DNA of 55,324 bases from Bifidobacteriaceae bacterium (GTDB taxonomy: Bacteria > Actinomycetota > Actinomycetes > Actinomycetales > WQXJ01): positions 1-55,324 of the forward strand of contig JAITJZ010000114.1 in assembly GCA_031278655.1 (NCBI GenBank), given 5' to 3'. The position numbers were made by a program, and so were the translations under genes. Under the pieces are notes generated by a model. That model did no database searches, had not been told where the DNA came from, and was given only the letters and a program-made list of their open reading frames with translations. Positions 43,208 through 51,636 of this stretch are shown here, piece after piece; the first letter of the stretch is position 1; each line of letters opens with the position of its first letter.

Positions 43208-43254
43208 GCCCAATCACCGCCGGGCGGCGCCGCGGCTTGGGGTGGGGTTCAGCC
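43202..43254 (+). terminator. Possible terminator hairpin after permease gene
   Basis: GGCTGA (43202-43207, covering the stop codon) pairs with TTCAGCC near 43248-43254, with further partial pairing of CCC and GGGG inside. No T-tract follows. It would separate the transporter operon from the NUDIX-murJ operon. Confidence 0.4.
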
Positions 43255-43316
43255 GTCAGCTTTACGCCGCCCGTGTCAGCGCGGTCTAAGGGGGCAGTCT
43301 CGGTAGGCTGGCTGTT

Positions 43317-43796
43317 GTGTCCAATCAGTATCCGCCCTCGGGCGCCGCGGCGTTGCCGGTGGTCGAGGAAGTCTCGGCCGGCGGCCTCGTGGTGGACGCG
43401 ATCGACGGGGTGGCGCAGGCGGCCGTGATCGCGCGGCGCAACCGGGGCGGCCGGCTCGAATGGTGCCTGCCGAAGGGGCACTTGGAGCCGGGTGAAACCC
43501 CAGCCCAGGCCGCCATCCGTGAGATCAAAGAAGAAACTGGCATTCGCGGGCAAGTGATCAAACACCTGGGCACCATCGACTATTGGTTCCTGGGGGACGG
43601 CCATCGCGTCCACAAGATCGTCCACCATTATCTGCTGTCGGCCATGGACGGGCGCCTGACGGCCGAGAACGACCCGGACGCGGAAGCCGAGGACGCCGCC
43701 TGGGTGCCCCTGACCGAACTGCGCGAACGCCTGGCCTACCCGAACGAGCGCCGACTGGTGCAGTTGGCGCGACGGCTGTTGGACCCACCCAAATGA
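43317..43796 (+). CDS. NUDIX hydrolase (MutT4-like)
   Basis: A 159-residue NUDIX protein with the box GHLEPGETPAQAAIREIKEETGI, complete for all catalytic positions. Its counterpart in Mycobacterium tuberculosis, MutT4, sits between pcnA and a DUF6049 protein. GTG start. Its stop overlaps the next gene by four bases (ATGA), so it is the first gene of the NUDIX-DUF6049-murJ operon. The substrate is presumably a nucleotide or nucleotide-sugar diphosphate and is not determined by sequence. Confidence 0.9.
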   Translation: MSNQYPPSGAAALPVVEEVSAGGLVVDAIDGVAQAAVIARRNRGGRLEWCLPKGHLEPGETPAQAAIREIKEETGIRGQVIKHLGTIDYWFLGDGHRVHKIVHHYLLSAMDGRLTAENDPDAEAEDAAWVPLTELRERLAYPNERRLVQLARRLLDPPK

Positions 43797-45871
43797 GATC
43801 GCTGAGGGGCGGCCTCGGGGCCGCCGTGGTGGCGGCCGGGCTGGCTTTGGCGCCCGCCTCGGCCGGCGCCGGGCCGACCCCCGCGACTGTGGCGGCGGCA
43901 TCGGACAAAGTTGAGGCCCCAACAGTGACCATCACCGGCGCCACGCCCGTGCTGACCGGGCCCGACGAAACCCTGAGCGTGACCGTGCGGGTGTCCAACG
44001 CGACCGCCAAAGCCTGGCGCGGGGACATCAAATTGATGGTCGCCTCCGAACCCTTCAAAGACCGGCCCGCGCTGGCGGCCTGGGCCGACCTCGGGTTGGT
44101 GGCCGCGGACGAAGCCAGCTGGCCGGTCACCGCGCTCGGCGGCGAGCGCCTCGAACCCGGCCAAACCGAGACGTACACCATCACCGCCGCCGCCTCCACC
44201 CTCGACATCGGCGACGATGGCGACGAGCCCGGCTGGGGGCCGCGCGGGCTGCAGGTCACCCTGGAGACCACCCGGGGGACCGTGGCGGCGGCCCGCACCT
44301 ACCTTGTCTACGCCCCACCCGAGGCGACCGCCGGGCAACTGAACCTGTCCGTCGCGGCCGGCCTGACCGCCGCCCCCGGCGAGACCCGTGAGCAGGCATT
44401 GGAACGGGTCACCAAGGTCGCCGCGGCCACCGCCGACTCCTGGATGGCATGGTTGGTGGACCCATCTTTGCTGGTGGCGGGCGCGGCGGCGCAGGACGCC
44501 AGGGCGCAGGCGTTGGCGGACGCGATCACGGAAGCCGTTGGCCAGGGCAAAGCCATCTACCTGCTGCCGTACCAAGACATCGACGAGGTGGCGCTGCGCG
44601 CCGGCGGGTCGGGCGGGAAGGCCCTGGCGCTGGCAGTGCGCAAGATTGGCCAGGCGGCCCTGGCCGAGGCGGTCGGAGAGGTCGCCGCCACCCGGGTGGC
44701 GACCAATCTGGGCTGGGCGGTCGAGCCGATCGACGGCGCCGTGGCCAGTTACCTGGCGGCGGTCGGCTCAGAAGCGATCCTGTTGGCGCCGGGGCAGTTC
44801 GACCAGCCGGCCGCGGCGGCGGTGACCAAGCAGGCCGGCCAACCCGCGCTCATCGCCACCGATGAGGGCCTGGGCGAAGCCTTGGCGGGGGAGCGCCAGC
44901 CGCTCGGGATCAACCGGCTGATGGCGGAGACGGCGCTGATGGCGCAACGCGCCCAGGTGGAGGGGCGAACCGCCTCGGCGGTGGTGTCCATGGCCCGCGA
45001 CTGGGCGGCGGACCAAAGCGGCTGGAGCTTGCTCGACAGCCTGACCGGGCAAAGCTGGATCAAGGCGACGTCGCTCAGCGCCGCGATCAACGAACCCGCC
45101 GGCGAGGCGGTCGACTTGACGGCGGCGGGCGGGCAGGACGGATCGGCCTCGGCCCTGGGGCTGGACACTCTGACGGAACTGGTCGGCGTCACCGACCGCA
45201 TGGCCGCCTTCGCCTCATTGACTCCGGACCCGGACGCCTATATGGAGCGCTCGCTGCCGCCGCTGCTGACACCGCTGTCGAACGCGGTGGCCCCGGCGGC
45301 CAGGGCCGAGGCCGCCCGCGTCGCATTGACCAACGCCGCCACGGCCGTGCCGCCGGTGTCGGTGGTGGCTGGCAGCGAGGTCAACCTCATCAGCGACGAC
45401 GGCCGTGTCCCCGTGGTGGTCCAGAACGGCTCCAACGAGCCGATAACCGGCCTGGTGGTGGACCTGAAAGCGCAGACCAACGCCATCCGGGTGGGCGAGC
45501 CGGTGATTCTTGACCTGGCGCCGGGTCAGTCCGCCACCGCCCGAGTTCCCGTCCACGCGGTCGCCAACGGCGTTTTCCGGGTCAAGGTCGATCTGCTCGA
45601 CGCCTCCGGCCGGCCGGTGGCAGAGGGCGCCTCGCTGACCATGCGGGTCCAAGCCGAGTGGGAGAACGTTGGCACCGCCATCATTGGCGGCGTCTTGGGG
45701 TTGGTCCTGGCGTTGGGGGTGTTCACGACGGTCAGGAAACGGCGGGCGCAGGCCCGCGCCGGAGACGGCGCCGGAGACGGCGCCGGGGCAGACACCGGGG
45801 CAGACGCCGGCGGCGGCGCCCGGGCAGAGGCTGGGGCAGAGGCGCGGGACCAGGCGGCGGCGGATGGCTGA
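43793..45871 (+). CDS. DUF6049-family secreted/membrane protein
   Basis: A 692-residue envelope protein conserved beside murJ in actinobacteria (Rv3909 position). The signal peptide is MRSLRGGLGAAVVAAGLALAPASAGAG. The long extracellular part ends in a beta domain (VPVVVQNGSNEPITGLVVDLKA). A single membrane helix (IIGGVLGLVLALGVF) is near the C-terminus, then a short Ala/Gly/Asp-rich cytoplasmic tail. The ATG at 43793 overlaps the NUDIX stop. Its function is unknown; location suggests a role with MurJ in wall synthesis. Its stop overlaps murJ by eight bases. Confidence 0.85.
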   Translation: MRSLRGGLGAAVVAAGLALAPASAGAGPTPATVAAASDKVEAPTVTITGATPVLTGPDETLSVTVRVSNATAKAWRGDIKLMVASEPFKDRPALAAWADLGLVAADEASWPVTALGGERLEPGQTETYTITAAASTLDIGDDGDEPGWGPRGLQVTLETTRGTVAAARTYLVYAPPEATAGQLNLSVAAGLTAAPGETREQALERVTKVAAATADSWMAWLVDPSLLVAGAAAQDARAQALADAITEAVGQGKAIYLLPYQDIDEVALRAGGSGGKALALAVRKIGQAALAEAVGEVAATRVATNLGWAVEPIDGAVASYLAAVGSEAILLAPGQFDQPAAAAVTKQAGQPALIATDEGLGEALAGERQPLGINRLMAETALMAQRAQVEGRTASAVVSMARDWAADQSGWSLLDSLTGQSWIKATSLSAAINEPAGEAVDLTAAGGQDGSASALGLDTLTELVGVTDRMAAFASLTPDPDAYMERSLPPLLTPLSNAVAPAARAEAARVALTNAATAVPPVSVVAGSEVNLISDDGRVPVVVQNGSNEPITGLVVDLKAQTNAIRVGEPVILDLAPGQSATARVPVHAVANGVFRVKVDLLDASGRPVAEGASLTMRVQAEWENVGTAIIGGVLGLVLALGVFTTVRKRRAQARAGDGAGDGAGADTGADAGGGARAEAGAEARDQAAADG

Positions 45872-47708
45872 GGCGGCGCCCGACCGCCCGTCGGTGGCCC
45901 GGCCCTCGCCCCCGGCCCGGCCGTCGCCATCGTCCGTGGCCCGGCCAACGCCCCCGGCCCGGCCGTCGCCATCGTCCGTGGCCCGGCCAACGCCCCCGGC
46001 CCGGCCCGCGTCCGTGACCCGATCGACCATGGTCATGGCCGGCGGCACGGCGGCCTCGCGCCTGACCGGCATGGTCCGGGCGGCGGTGTTGGGGGGCGCC
46101 ATCGGCGCCGGGACCATGGCCGCCAACGCCTTCGACGCGGCCAACACACTGCCCAACTTCTTCTACGCCATCTTGGCCGAGGGCGTCCTCAACGCCGTCC
46201 TGGTCCCGCAGATCGTGCGCGCCTTCAGCCGCGGCCAGGGCGAGGAGTTCGTGCACCGCCTGCTGACGCTGGCGACGTTGCTGCTGGGCGGCCTGACCGC
46301 GCTGTTAACGCTGACGGCCGGGTTCTGGTTGGCCGCCTTCACCCAGGACTGGGACCCGGACAAGCTCGCGCTGGGCACCGTCTTCGCCTACTGGTGCCTG
46401 CCGCAGGTCTTCTTCTACGGCCTCTACCTGGTCTGGAGCCAGGTCCTGAACGCGCGCAGCATCTTCGGCGTGGTGATGTGGGCGCCGGTCGCCAACAACT
46501 TGGTCTCGATTGTGGGCTTCGGGGTTTTCATCGCCGCCTTCGGCCGCTATGAGGCCGCCTCGAAGACCGCGCCCGATGCCGTCGCCGCCGCTGCCCAGAC
46601 CGCCTCGGCCGCCGCCGGGGTCACCCAGGCGTCAGCCGAATGGTGGGGCGGCGGGCAGATCGCGCTGCTGGCGGGCACCGCCACCCTTGGGATTGTGCTC
46701 CAAGCCCTGATCTTGATCGGGCCGCTGGCGCGCCTGGGGCTGCGCCCGCGCTGGCGCTGGGGTTTTCGCGGTTTCGGGCTTGGCCGGGCCGCGCGCATGA
46801 CCGGCTGGACGGCCCTGTCGCTGGTGTTCAGCCAGGGCGCGATGTGGGTGGCGATCCGGTTGGCCTCGGCCGCTGAGGACGCCGCCCCAGGACAGATTGT
46901 GGCTTCGAACGCCATCTTCACGCTGGCGCTGAGCATTTACGTGATACCGCATTCCCTTGTGACCGTGTCCCTGACCACGGCGCTGTTCACGCGCATGAGC
47001 GAACACGTCCAGGCCGGGAACATGGGTCGGCTGCGCCAGGACCTGTCCTACGGGATCATGACCACCAGCGCCTTCAGTTTCTTGTTCACGGCCCTGCTGG
47101 TGGTCTTGGCTTTGCCGCTGGCGCGCCTGCTCCAGCCCGGCCTGGCCCTGGCCGAGGTCGAAGCCATCACCGGCCCGGTGGTGGCGATGGCCCTGGGATT
47201 GGTGCCGCTGGGCATGACCTTGCTGATCAAGCGTGTCTTCTTCGCCCTTGAGGACGGCCGCACGCTCCTGGCCCTGCAGATCCCGATGTCCTTGCTCTTT
47301 GCCGGATTCTCGCTGGCCTGCTTTTGGCTGCTGCCGCCCGCCTGGTGGGTGACTGGGATCGGGCTCGGCCAGACGTTGTCGTTCCTGGCCGGCGCCATCC
47401 TCCGCCTGACGTCACTGCGCGACCGGCTGAACGGCATCGGCGGGGCGGAACTCGGCTGGATGCACCTGCGGGCGGGCGCGGCGGCGCTGCTGACCGGCGA
47501 GCTTGGCTGGCTGATCCTGAGTCGTTTCCCTGGTGGCGGGGCCGCCAGCGTCTCCACCGCGGTCCTCGCCCTGGCGCTGGTCGGTTCGCTGATGGCGCTG
47601 GTTTACCTGGGCCTGCTGCGGGCGCTGCGCGTGCCGCAATTGACTGATTTCCTAAGTCCGCTCTTGACGCGGCTCAAATCCAGGGCCAGCGCCGCCCCCC
47701 GGCGCTAG
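45864..47708 (+). CDS. murJ: Lipid II flippase MurJ (MviN)
   Basis: A 614-residue member of the MOP superfamily that flips lipid II across the inner membrane. After a 50-residue repeat-rich tail, homology starts at MVMAGGTAASRLTGMVRAAVLGGAIG, then NAFDAANTLPNFFYAILAEGVLNAVLVPQIVRAF, and continues through about 14 helices. Unlike the mycobacterial protein it lacks a fused pseudokinase; that domain is encoded by the next gene. The ATG at 45864 overlaps the DUF6049 stop. The N-terminal extension is built from a 42-base tandem repeat (45891-46010). Confidence 0.95.
   Translation: MAEAAPDRPSVARPSPPARPSPSSVARPTPPARPSPSSVARPTPPARPASVTRSTMVMAGGTAASRLTGMVRAAVLGGAIGAGTMAANAFDAANTLPNFFYAILAEGVLNAVLVPQIVRAFSRGQGEEFVHRLLTLATLLLGGLTALLTLTAGFWLAAFTQDWDPDKLALGTVFAYWCLPQVFFYGLYLVWSQVLNARSIFGVVMWAPVANNLVSIVGFGVFIAAFGRYEAASKTAPDAVAAAAQTASAAAGVTQASAEWWGGGQIALLAGTATLGIVLQALILIGPLARLGLRPRWRWGFRGFGLGRAARMTGWTALSLVFSQGAMWVAIRLASAAEDAAPGQIVASNAIFTLALSIYVIPHSLVTVSLTTALFTRMSEHVQAGNMGRLRQDLSYGIMTTSAFSFLFTALLVVLALPLARLLQPGLALAEVEAITGPVVAMALGLVPLGMTLLIKRVFFALEDGRTLLALQIPMSLLFAGFSLACFWLLPPAWWVTGIGLGQTLSFLAGAILRLTSLRDRLNGIGGAELGWMHLRAGAAALLTGELGWLILSRFPGGGAASVSTAVLALALVGSLMALVYLGLLRALRVPQLTDFLSPLLTRLKSRASAAPRR
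45891..46010 (+). repeat. 42-bp tandem repeat at the 5' end of murJ
   Basis: Two full units (45891-45932, 45933-45974) and a partial third (45975-46010) encode S-V-A-R-P-T-P-P-A-R-P-S-P-S blocks. They form a cytoplasmic Pro/Arg/Ser-rich tail before the first MurJ helix and look like a recent expansion. Confidence 0.9.
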
Positions 47709-47752
47709 GATGGCTGAAATGACCGGCACCAGCAACGGGAGTAACTAGGGTC

Positions 47753-50215
47753 ATGGAATCCGAATCGCTTCGCCCCAGCCTCGGCCTGGGAGACCTCCTG
47801 ATGGGCCGTTACCGGCTCGACGCCGAACTGTTCTCGAATCTGCCCAACGCTCAGCGCTTCCGCGCCACCGACAAGATTTTGTCGCGCGACGCGGACGTTT
47901 ACCTGCTGACCGGGCGGCACACCGAAGACGCCGTCGACGCGGCCCGGCGCGCGGCCTTGGTCGAAGATCCGAGGATCGTGCGGATCATTGACGCCGGGAG
48001 CTATTCGGGCGTGTCGTTCGTGCTGACGGCGCCGCTGGACGGGGTGTCGCTGGCGGACGTCGGCCCGCTGCCCGCCGCCCAGGCCAGGGCCGTGGCTGGT
48101 GAGGTCGCCAGCGCTTTGGCCGGGGCCGCCGCGCGCGACGTGCACCACTTGGCGCTCAGGCCCGAGTTGGTCTACCTGGGCCAGGGCGAGACCGTGCGGA
48201 TTGGCGGCATGGCTTGGGACGCGGCCCAGCGCGGCATTGGTGACACCGACGCGGCGGTGTCCTCCGCGATTGACGCCAAGGCCTTGGTGTCGATTCTGTA
48301 TGCCGCACTGACGGCCCGCTGGCCTGGGGAAACGCCCAGCGTCATGCCGCCGCCGCCGCTTTGGGACTTGAGTCCGGTGGCGCCGATCGAGTTGGTCTCG
48401 GGTGTGCCGGGCGATCTCAACACGCTTTGCGCGGTGGCGTTGGCCGTGGGCGGCGTGGCGCCGTCGATGGCCGCCGAGGTTGTGGCCGACCTGGGCCTGT
48501 GGCCGCCGGTGCGCATCAATCTGCCGTTCTCCGCCTCGGTGCGCGGTCCCATCCCGCGCGCCGTCACCCCGCCCAGCCTGCTGCCGGCCGCGGATGAGGA
48601 CGGCGAGGACGGCGAGGACGCCGAGGACGCGCCCGTCACCGAGCCGCCGGACCGGACAGCCGCCGATGCCGCGCGCGCCGTTTGGCCAGCGGGCGCCGAG
48701 CCGCTTCGGCCGACAGATGAGGACGTGGCAGCTTTGGCCACCCAGGCGGTCATCCAGGACCGCTTGGCGGCGATTGAGGCGATCGTGGTCCCGCCGGGCG
48801 AGGGCGTGGAGTTTCCTGAGTTCGGTGGTTTCGCCGAGCTGGCCGGGGCCGATGACGCGCCCGCCGACCCGCTGGTTGGTCCGCCCGCTGACGCGCTCGC
48901 CGACGTGCCCGATGACGTGCTCGCCGACGTGCCCGATGACGCGCTCGCCGACGTGCCCGATGACGCGCTTGATGACTCGCTCGCCGACCCGCCAGTTGAC
49001 GCGCTAGCTGCACCGCCCGGTGACGCGCTGGCCGACCCGCCAGTTGACCCGCTCGCAGACCCGCTCGATGACGACGATTTCAGCGGCTGGGGCCACCCGG
49101 TCCGCCGGGACGCGCCCGACGCCCCCGACCCGGACGTCCCCGACCTTGACGGCCCCGACCCGGCCGCCCCCGACCTTGACGGCCCCGACCCGGACGTCCC
49201 TGACCCGGCCGCCCCCGACCCGGACGGCGCCGACCCGACCGAGCCCGGCGGCATCGGCGATTCCGAGGCCGAGCCCCCGGCCGAAGCCCAGGCCGAGCCG
49301 GACTACGCGCTTGGCGAAATCGCGGCGGCGGGCGAGGCCGCCGAAGCCGACGCCGCCGAGGCGAACCCGGCCGATCCGCCCGATCTGACCGAGGGCGCGG
49401 CCGACTGCGATCCCGACCAGGACGCGCCCGGGGCCGACGAGCCGGCCCCGGACGAGGACGACGACCTTGGCTGGCCGATCCAACGGGCCACGCCGCCGCC
49501 GGCGCTGTCATCGCTGGCCGAACAGCTGGACCCGGTCGAACTGGCGGCCAGGGAACAGCCGGTGGTCAAGGTCGGCCGCGCCAAGGATGTCGAACCGACC
49601 GAGTTCGCGCTGCCGCCGTTGCCGGACGACCTGGCAGAAGTGCTGGCCACAGTGCCGCCGCTGCACGAATCGGAACGCCCCTACGAGCCGCTGGCGGTAG
49701 GCGATCTGGACGATGACGCCACCTTGGTGCTTGACCCGATCGATGAGGAACCGGAGTCCTCCGAGGACGATCCCGAAGCGCCGCCGCGCCCGCCCAACCG
49801 CACAATTGTCCCGGCCCCGCCGAGCCCGTTGTCCACACCCGTGGCGCGCGAGGACGTCCCGCCCGGACCCGACGAGGAACACGTCCGGGCGGCGCTGCGG
49901 GCGACGACCCCGCGCACCGGGCAGTCGCGGGTCGAAGCCAATCCGTCCCCGCCCGCGTCGCCGCCGGCCCAGAACGGCGACTCAAGGCTGTTTGACATCG
50001 AGCCGCCCACCTTCGATAAAGTGCTCGGCGGTCAAGGCGGCGCGTCGCCGAAGGTCCGCAATTGGTGGCCGATCATCACCTTCATCGCGGTCGCGGTCGC
50101 GTGCGTCTGCCTTGGCCTGGTCATCATGCAGCAAGTTGGCGTGCTCAGTCTTGGCGTACCCTTGAGTCCCGGCTTGAGTCCCGGCTTGCCGCCGGCGCCG
50201 GGCGGCGCCACCTGA
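47753..50215 (+). CDS. MurJ-linked pseudokinase with repetitive linker and membrane anchor
   Basis: An 820-residue protein. Residues 15-260 have a protein-kinase fold: GRYRLDAELFSNLPNAQRFRATD matches the N-lobe. The key residues are lost: no VAIK lysine, HHLALRPELVYL in place of HRD-x-K-x-x-N, and IGGMAWD in place of DFG. It is therefore a pseudokinase, equivalent to the domain fused to MviN in mycobacteria, where it recruits FhaA when phosphorylated. A long acidic linker follows with Asp/Ala/Pro repeats (about residues 375-495), then a Glu/Asp-rich stretch. One membrane helix (WWPIITFIAVAVACVCLGLVIM) is near the C-terminus. Confidence 0.8.
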   Translation: MESESLRPSLGLGDLLMGRYRLDAELFSNLPNAQRFRATDKILSRDADVYLLTGRHTEDAVDAARRAALVEDPRIVRIIDAGSYSGVSFVLTAPLDGVSLADVGPLPAAQARAVAGEVASALAGAAARDVHHLALRPELVYLGQGETVRIGGMAWDAAQRGIGDTDAAVSSAIDAKALVSILYAALTARWPGETPSVMPPPPLWDLSPVAPIELVSGVPGDLNTLCAVALAVGGVAPSMAAEVVADLGLWPPVRINLPFSASVRGPIPRAVTPPSLLPAADEDGEDGEDAEDAPVTEPPDRTAADAARAVWPAGAEPLRPTDEDVAALATQAVIQDRLAAIEAIVVPPGEGVEFPEFGGFAELAGADDAPADPLVGPPADALADVPDDVLADVPDDALADVPDDALDDSLADPPVDALAAPPGDALADPPVDPLADPLDDDDFSGWGHPVRRDAPDAPDPDVPDLDGPDPAAPDLDGPDPDVPDPAAPDPDGADPTEPGGIGDSEAEPPAEAQAEPDYALGEIAAAGEAAEADAAEANPADPPDLTEGAADCDPDQDAPGADEPAPDEDDDLGWPIQRATPPPALSSLAEQLDPVELAAREQPVVKVGRAKDVEPTEFALPPLPDDLAEVLATVPPLHESERPYEPLAVGDLDDDATLVLDPIDEEPESSEDDPEAPPRPPNRTIVPAPPSPLSTPVAREDVPPGPDEEHVRAALRATTPRTGQSRVEANPSPPASPPAQNGDSRLFDIEPPTFDKVLGGQGGASPKVRNWWPIITFIAVAVACVCLGLVIMQQVGVLSLGVPLSPGLSPGLPPAPGGAT

Positions 50216-50235
50216 GTTCGTCAAAGGAGTTGTTT

Positions 50236-51219
50236 GTGGAGCAGGTTGTAATCATCGGTTCTGGTCCGGCTGGCTACACGGCGGCGATTTACGCCGCCCG
50301 GGCGGGTTACGCCCCCACGGTCATCGCCGGGTCGGTGACCGCAGGCGGCAACTTGATCAACACCACCGAGGTCGAGAACTTCCCCGGTTTCCCGGAGGGG
50401 ATTTTGGGTCCGGAGCTGATGGAGCGCATGGCCAATCAGGCCGCCAGGTTCGGCGCCAAATTGGTGTCCGATGACGCCGTCGAGGTTTCGCTGACCGGCG
50501 CGGTCAAGCAGATCAAGACCCTAGGCGGCCAGCATTTCGAGGCGGCGGCGGTGATCGCGGCCACCGGCTCGTCCTACAAGGAGTTGGGCCTGGAATCGGA
50601 GAAGCGGCTGGCCGGGCGCGGCGTCAGCTACTGCGCCACCTGCGACGGCTTCTTCTTCAGGGGCAAGGAGCTGATCGTTGTTGGCGGTGGCGACTCAGCC
50701 ATTGAGGAGGCCGTCTTCTTGACCAAATTCGCTTCCAAAGTGACCGTGGTCCACCGCCGCGGCGAGTTGCGCGCCTCGCGCATCATGGCCGAACGCGCCC
50801 TGGCCCATCCGCAGATCGAGTTCGCCTGGCATTCGGTGGTCGAGGACATTCACGGCGACAGCGCCGTTGGCGGCGTGACGCTGCGCGACCTGCGTTCCGA
50901 CCAACTCAACCGCCTGGACGCCCACGGCGTGTTCGTGGCGATCGGCCACACCCCCAATTCGGACTTGTTCAAGGACCAGTTGGCGCTGGACCGCGACGGT
51001 TACATCATTGTCGACGGGCCATCCGCGCCGGACGAGCCCGGCAACGCCCAACATCAGGCCACTTCCCAGCCCGGGGTTTTCGCCTGCGGCGATGTCGTGG
51101 ACCGAACCTACCGTCAAGCCATCACCGCCGCCGGCTCCGGCGCCCAGGCCGCCTTGGACGCGCAGGATTACCTGGAGGAATTGGCGGCCGACGCGGCCAT
51201 CGCCGCCGCCACCGTCTGA
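50236..51219 (+). CDS. trxB: Thioredoxin reductase
   Basis: A 327-residue FAD/NADPH enzyme that reduces thioredoxin. The FAD motif is IIGSGPAGYTAAIYAARAG, the redox pair Cys133 and Cys136 in CATCDG, the NADPH motif VVGGGDSAIEEA, and the C-terminal FACGDVVDRTYRQAITAAGSG. The GTG at 50236 has AAAGGAG six bases upstream; the open frame starts earlier, inside the pseudokinase gene. It is followed by trxA 49 bases on, the standard actinobacterial pair. Confidence 0.96.
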   Translation: MEQVVIIGSGPAGYTAAIYAARAGYAPTVIAGSVTAGGNLINTTEVENFPGFPEGILGPELMERMANQAARFGAKLVSDDAVEVSLTGAVKQIKTLGGQHFEAAAVIAATGSSYKELGLESEKRLAGRGVSYCATCDGFFFRGKELIVVGGGDSAIEEAVFLTKFASKVTVVHRRGELRASRIMAERALAHPQIEFAWHSVVEDIHGDSAVGGVTLRDLRSDQLNRLDAHGVFVAIGHTPNSDLFKDQLALDRDGYIIVDGPSAPDEPGNAQHQATSQPGVFACGDVVDRTYRQAITAAGSGAQAALDAQDYLEELAADAAIAAATV

Positions 51220-51268
51220 CCACCCGATCTGGCCGTCAGCCAGTGTCTACAAATGAAGGAGTATTTCA

Positions 51269-51595
51269 ATGAGCGCTCTTGACGCGGTCACCGACGCGAC
51301 TTTCGACGCGGAGGTCCTGAAGGCCGACAAACCCGTGCTGGTCGATTTCTGGGCGCCGTGGTGCGGCCCGTGCCGCCAACTGACACCGGTGGTTGAGCAG
51401 TTGGCCCAAGAGAGCGGCGACAGAATGAAGTTCGTGGCCCTCAACACCGACGAGAACCCGGTGACGGCGCAGACCTACGCGATCACTTCGATTCCGACGC
51501 TCAACGTCTACCGGGACGGCGGCGTGGTCAAGACGATCATTGGCGCCAAACCGAAGCCGCTGCTGGCCGCCGAATTGGCCGAATTCATCGGCTGA
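51269..51595 (+). CDS. trxA: Thioredoxin
   Basis: A 108-residue thioredoxin with the active site WCGPC (Cys32, Cys35) and the cis-proline in SIPTLNVYRDG. Standard length. A strong GAAGGAG precedes the ATG. It is the electron acceptor of the reductase encoded just upstream. Confidence 0.97.
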   Translation: MSALDAVTDATFDAEVLKADKPVLVDFWAPWCGPCRQLTPVVEQLAQESGDRMKFVALNTDENPVTAQTYAITSIPTLNVYRDGGVVKTIIGAKPKPLLAAELAEFIG

Positions 51596-51636
51596 CCGCG
51601 ACCGTTTCCGCCACCGCTGAGGCCCAGGAGTTCCCC

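Noticed and set aside
48870-49240. Asp/Ala/Pro repeat region of the pseudokinase as a separate gene or mobile repeat
   Set aside because: It is in frame with both the kinase-like domain and the C-terminal membrane helix, so it is an internal linker.
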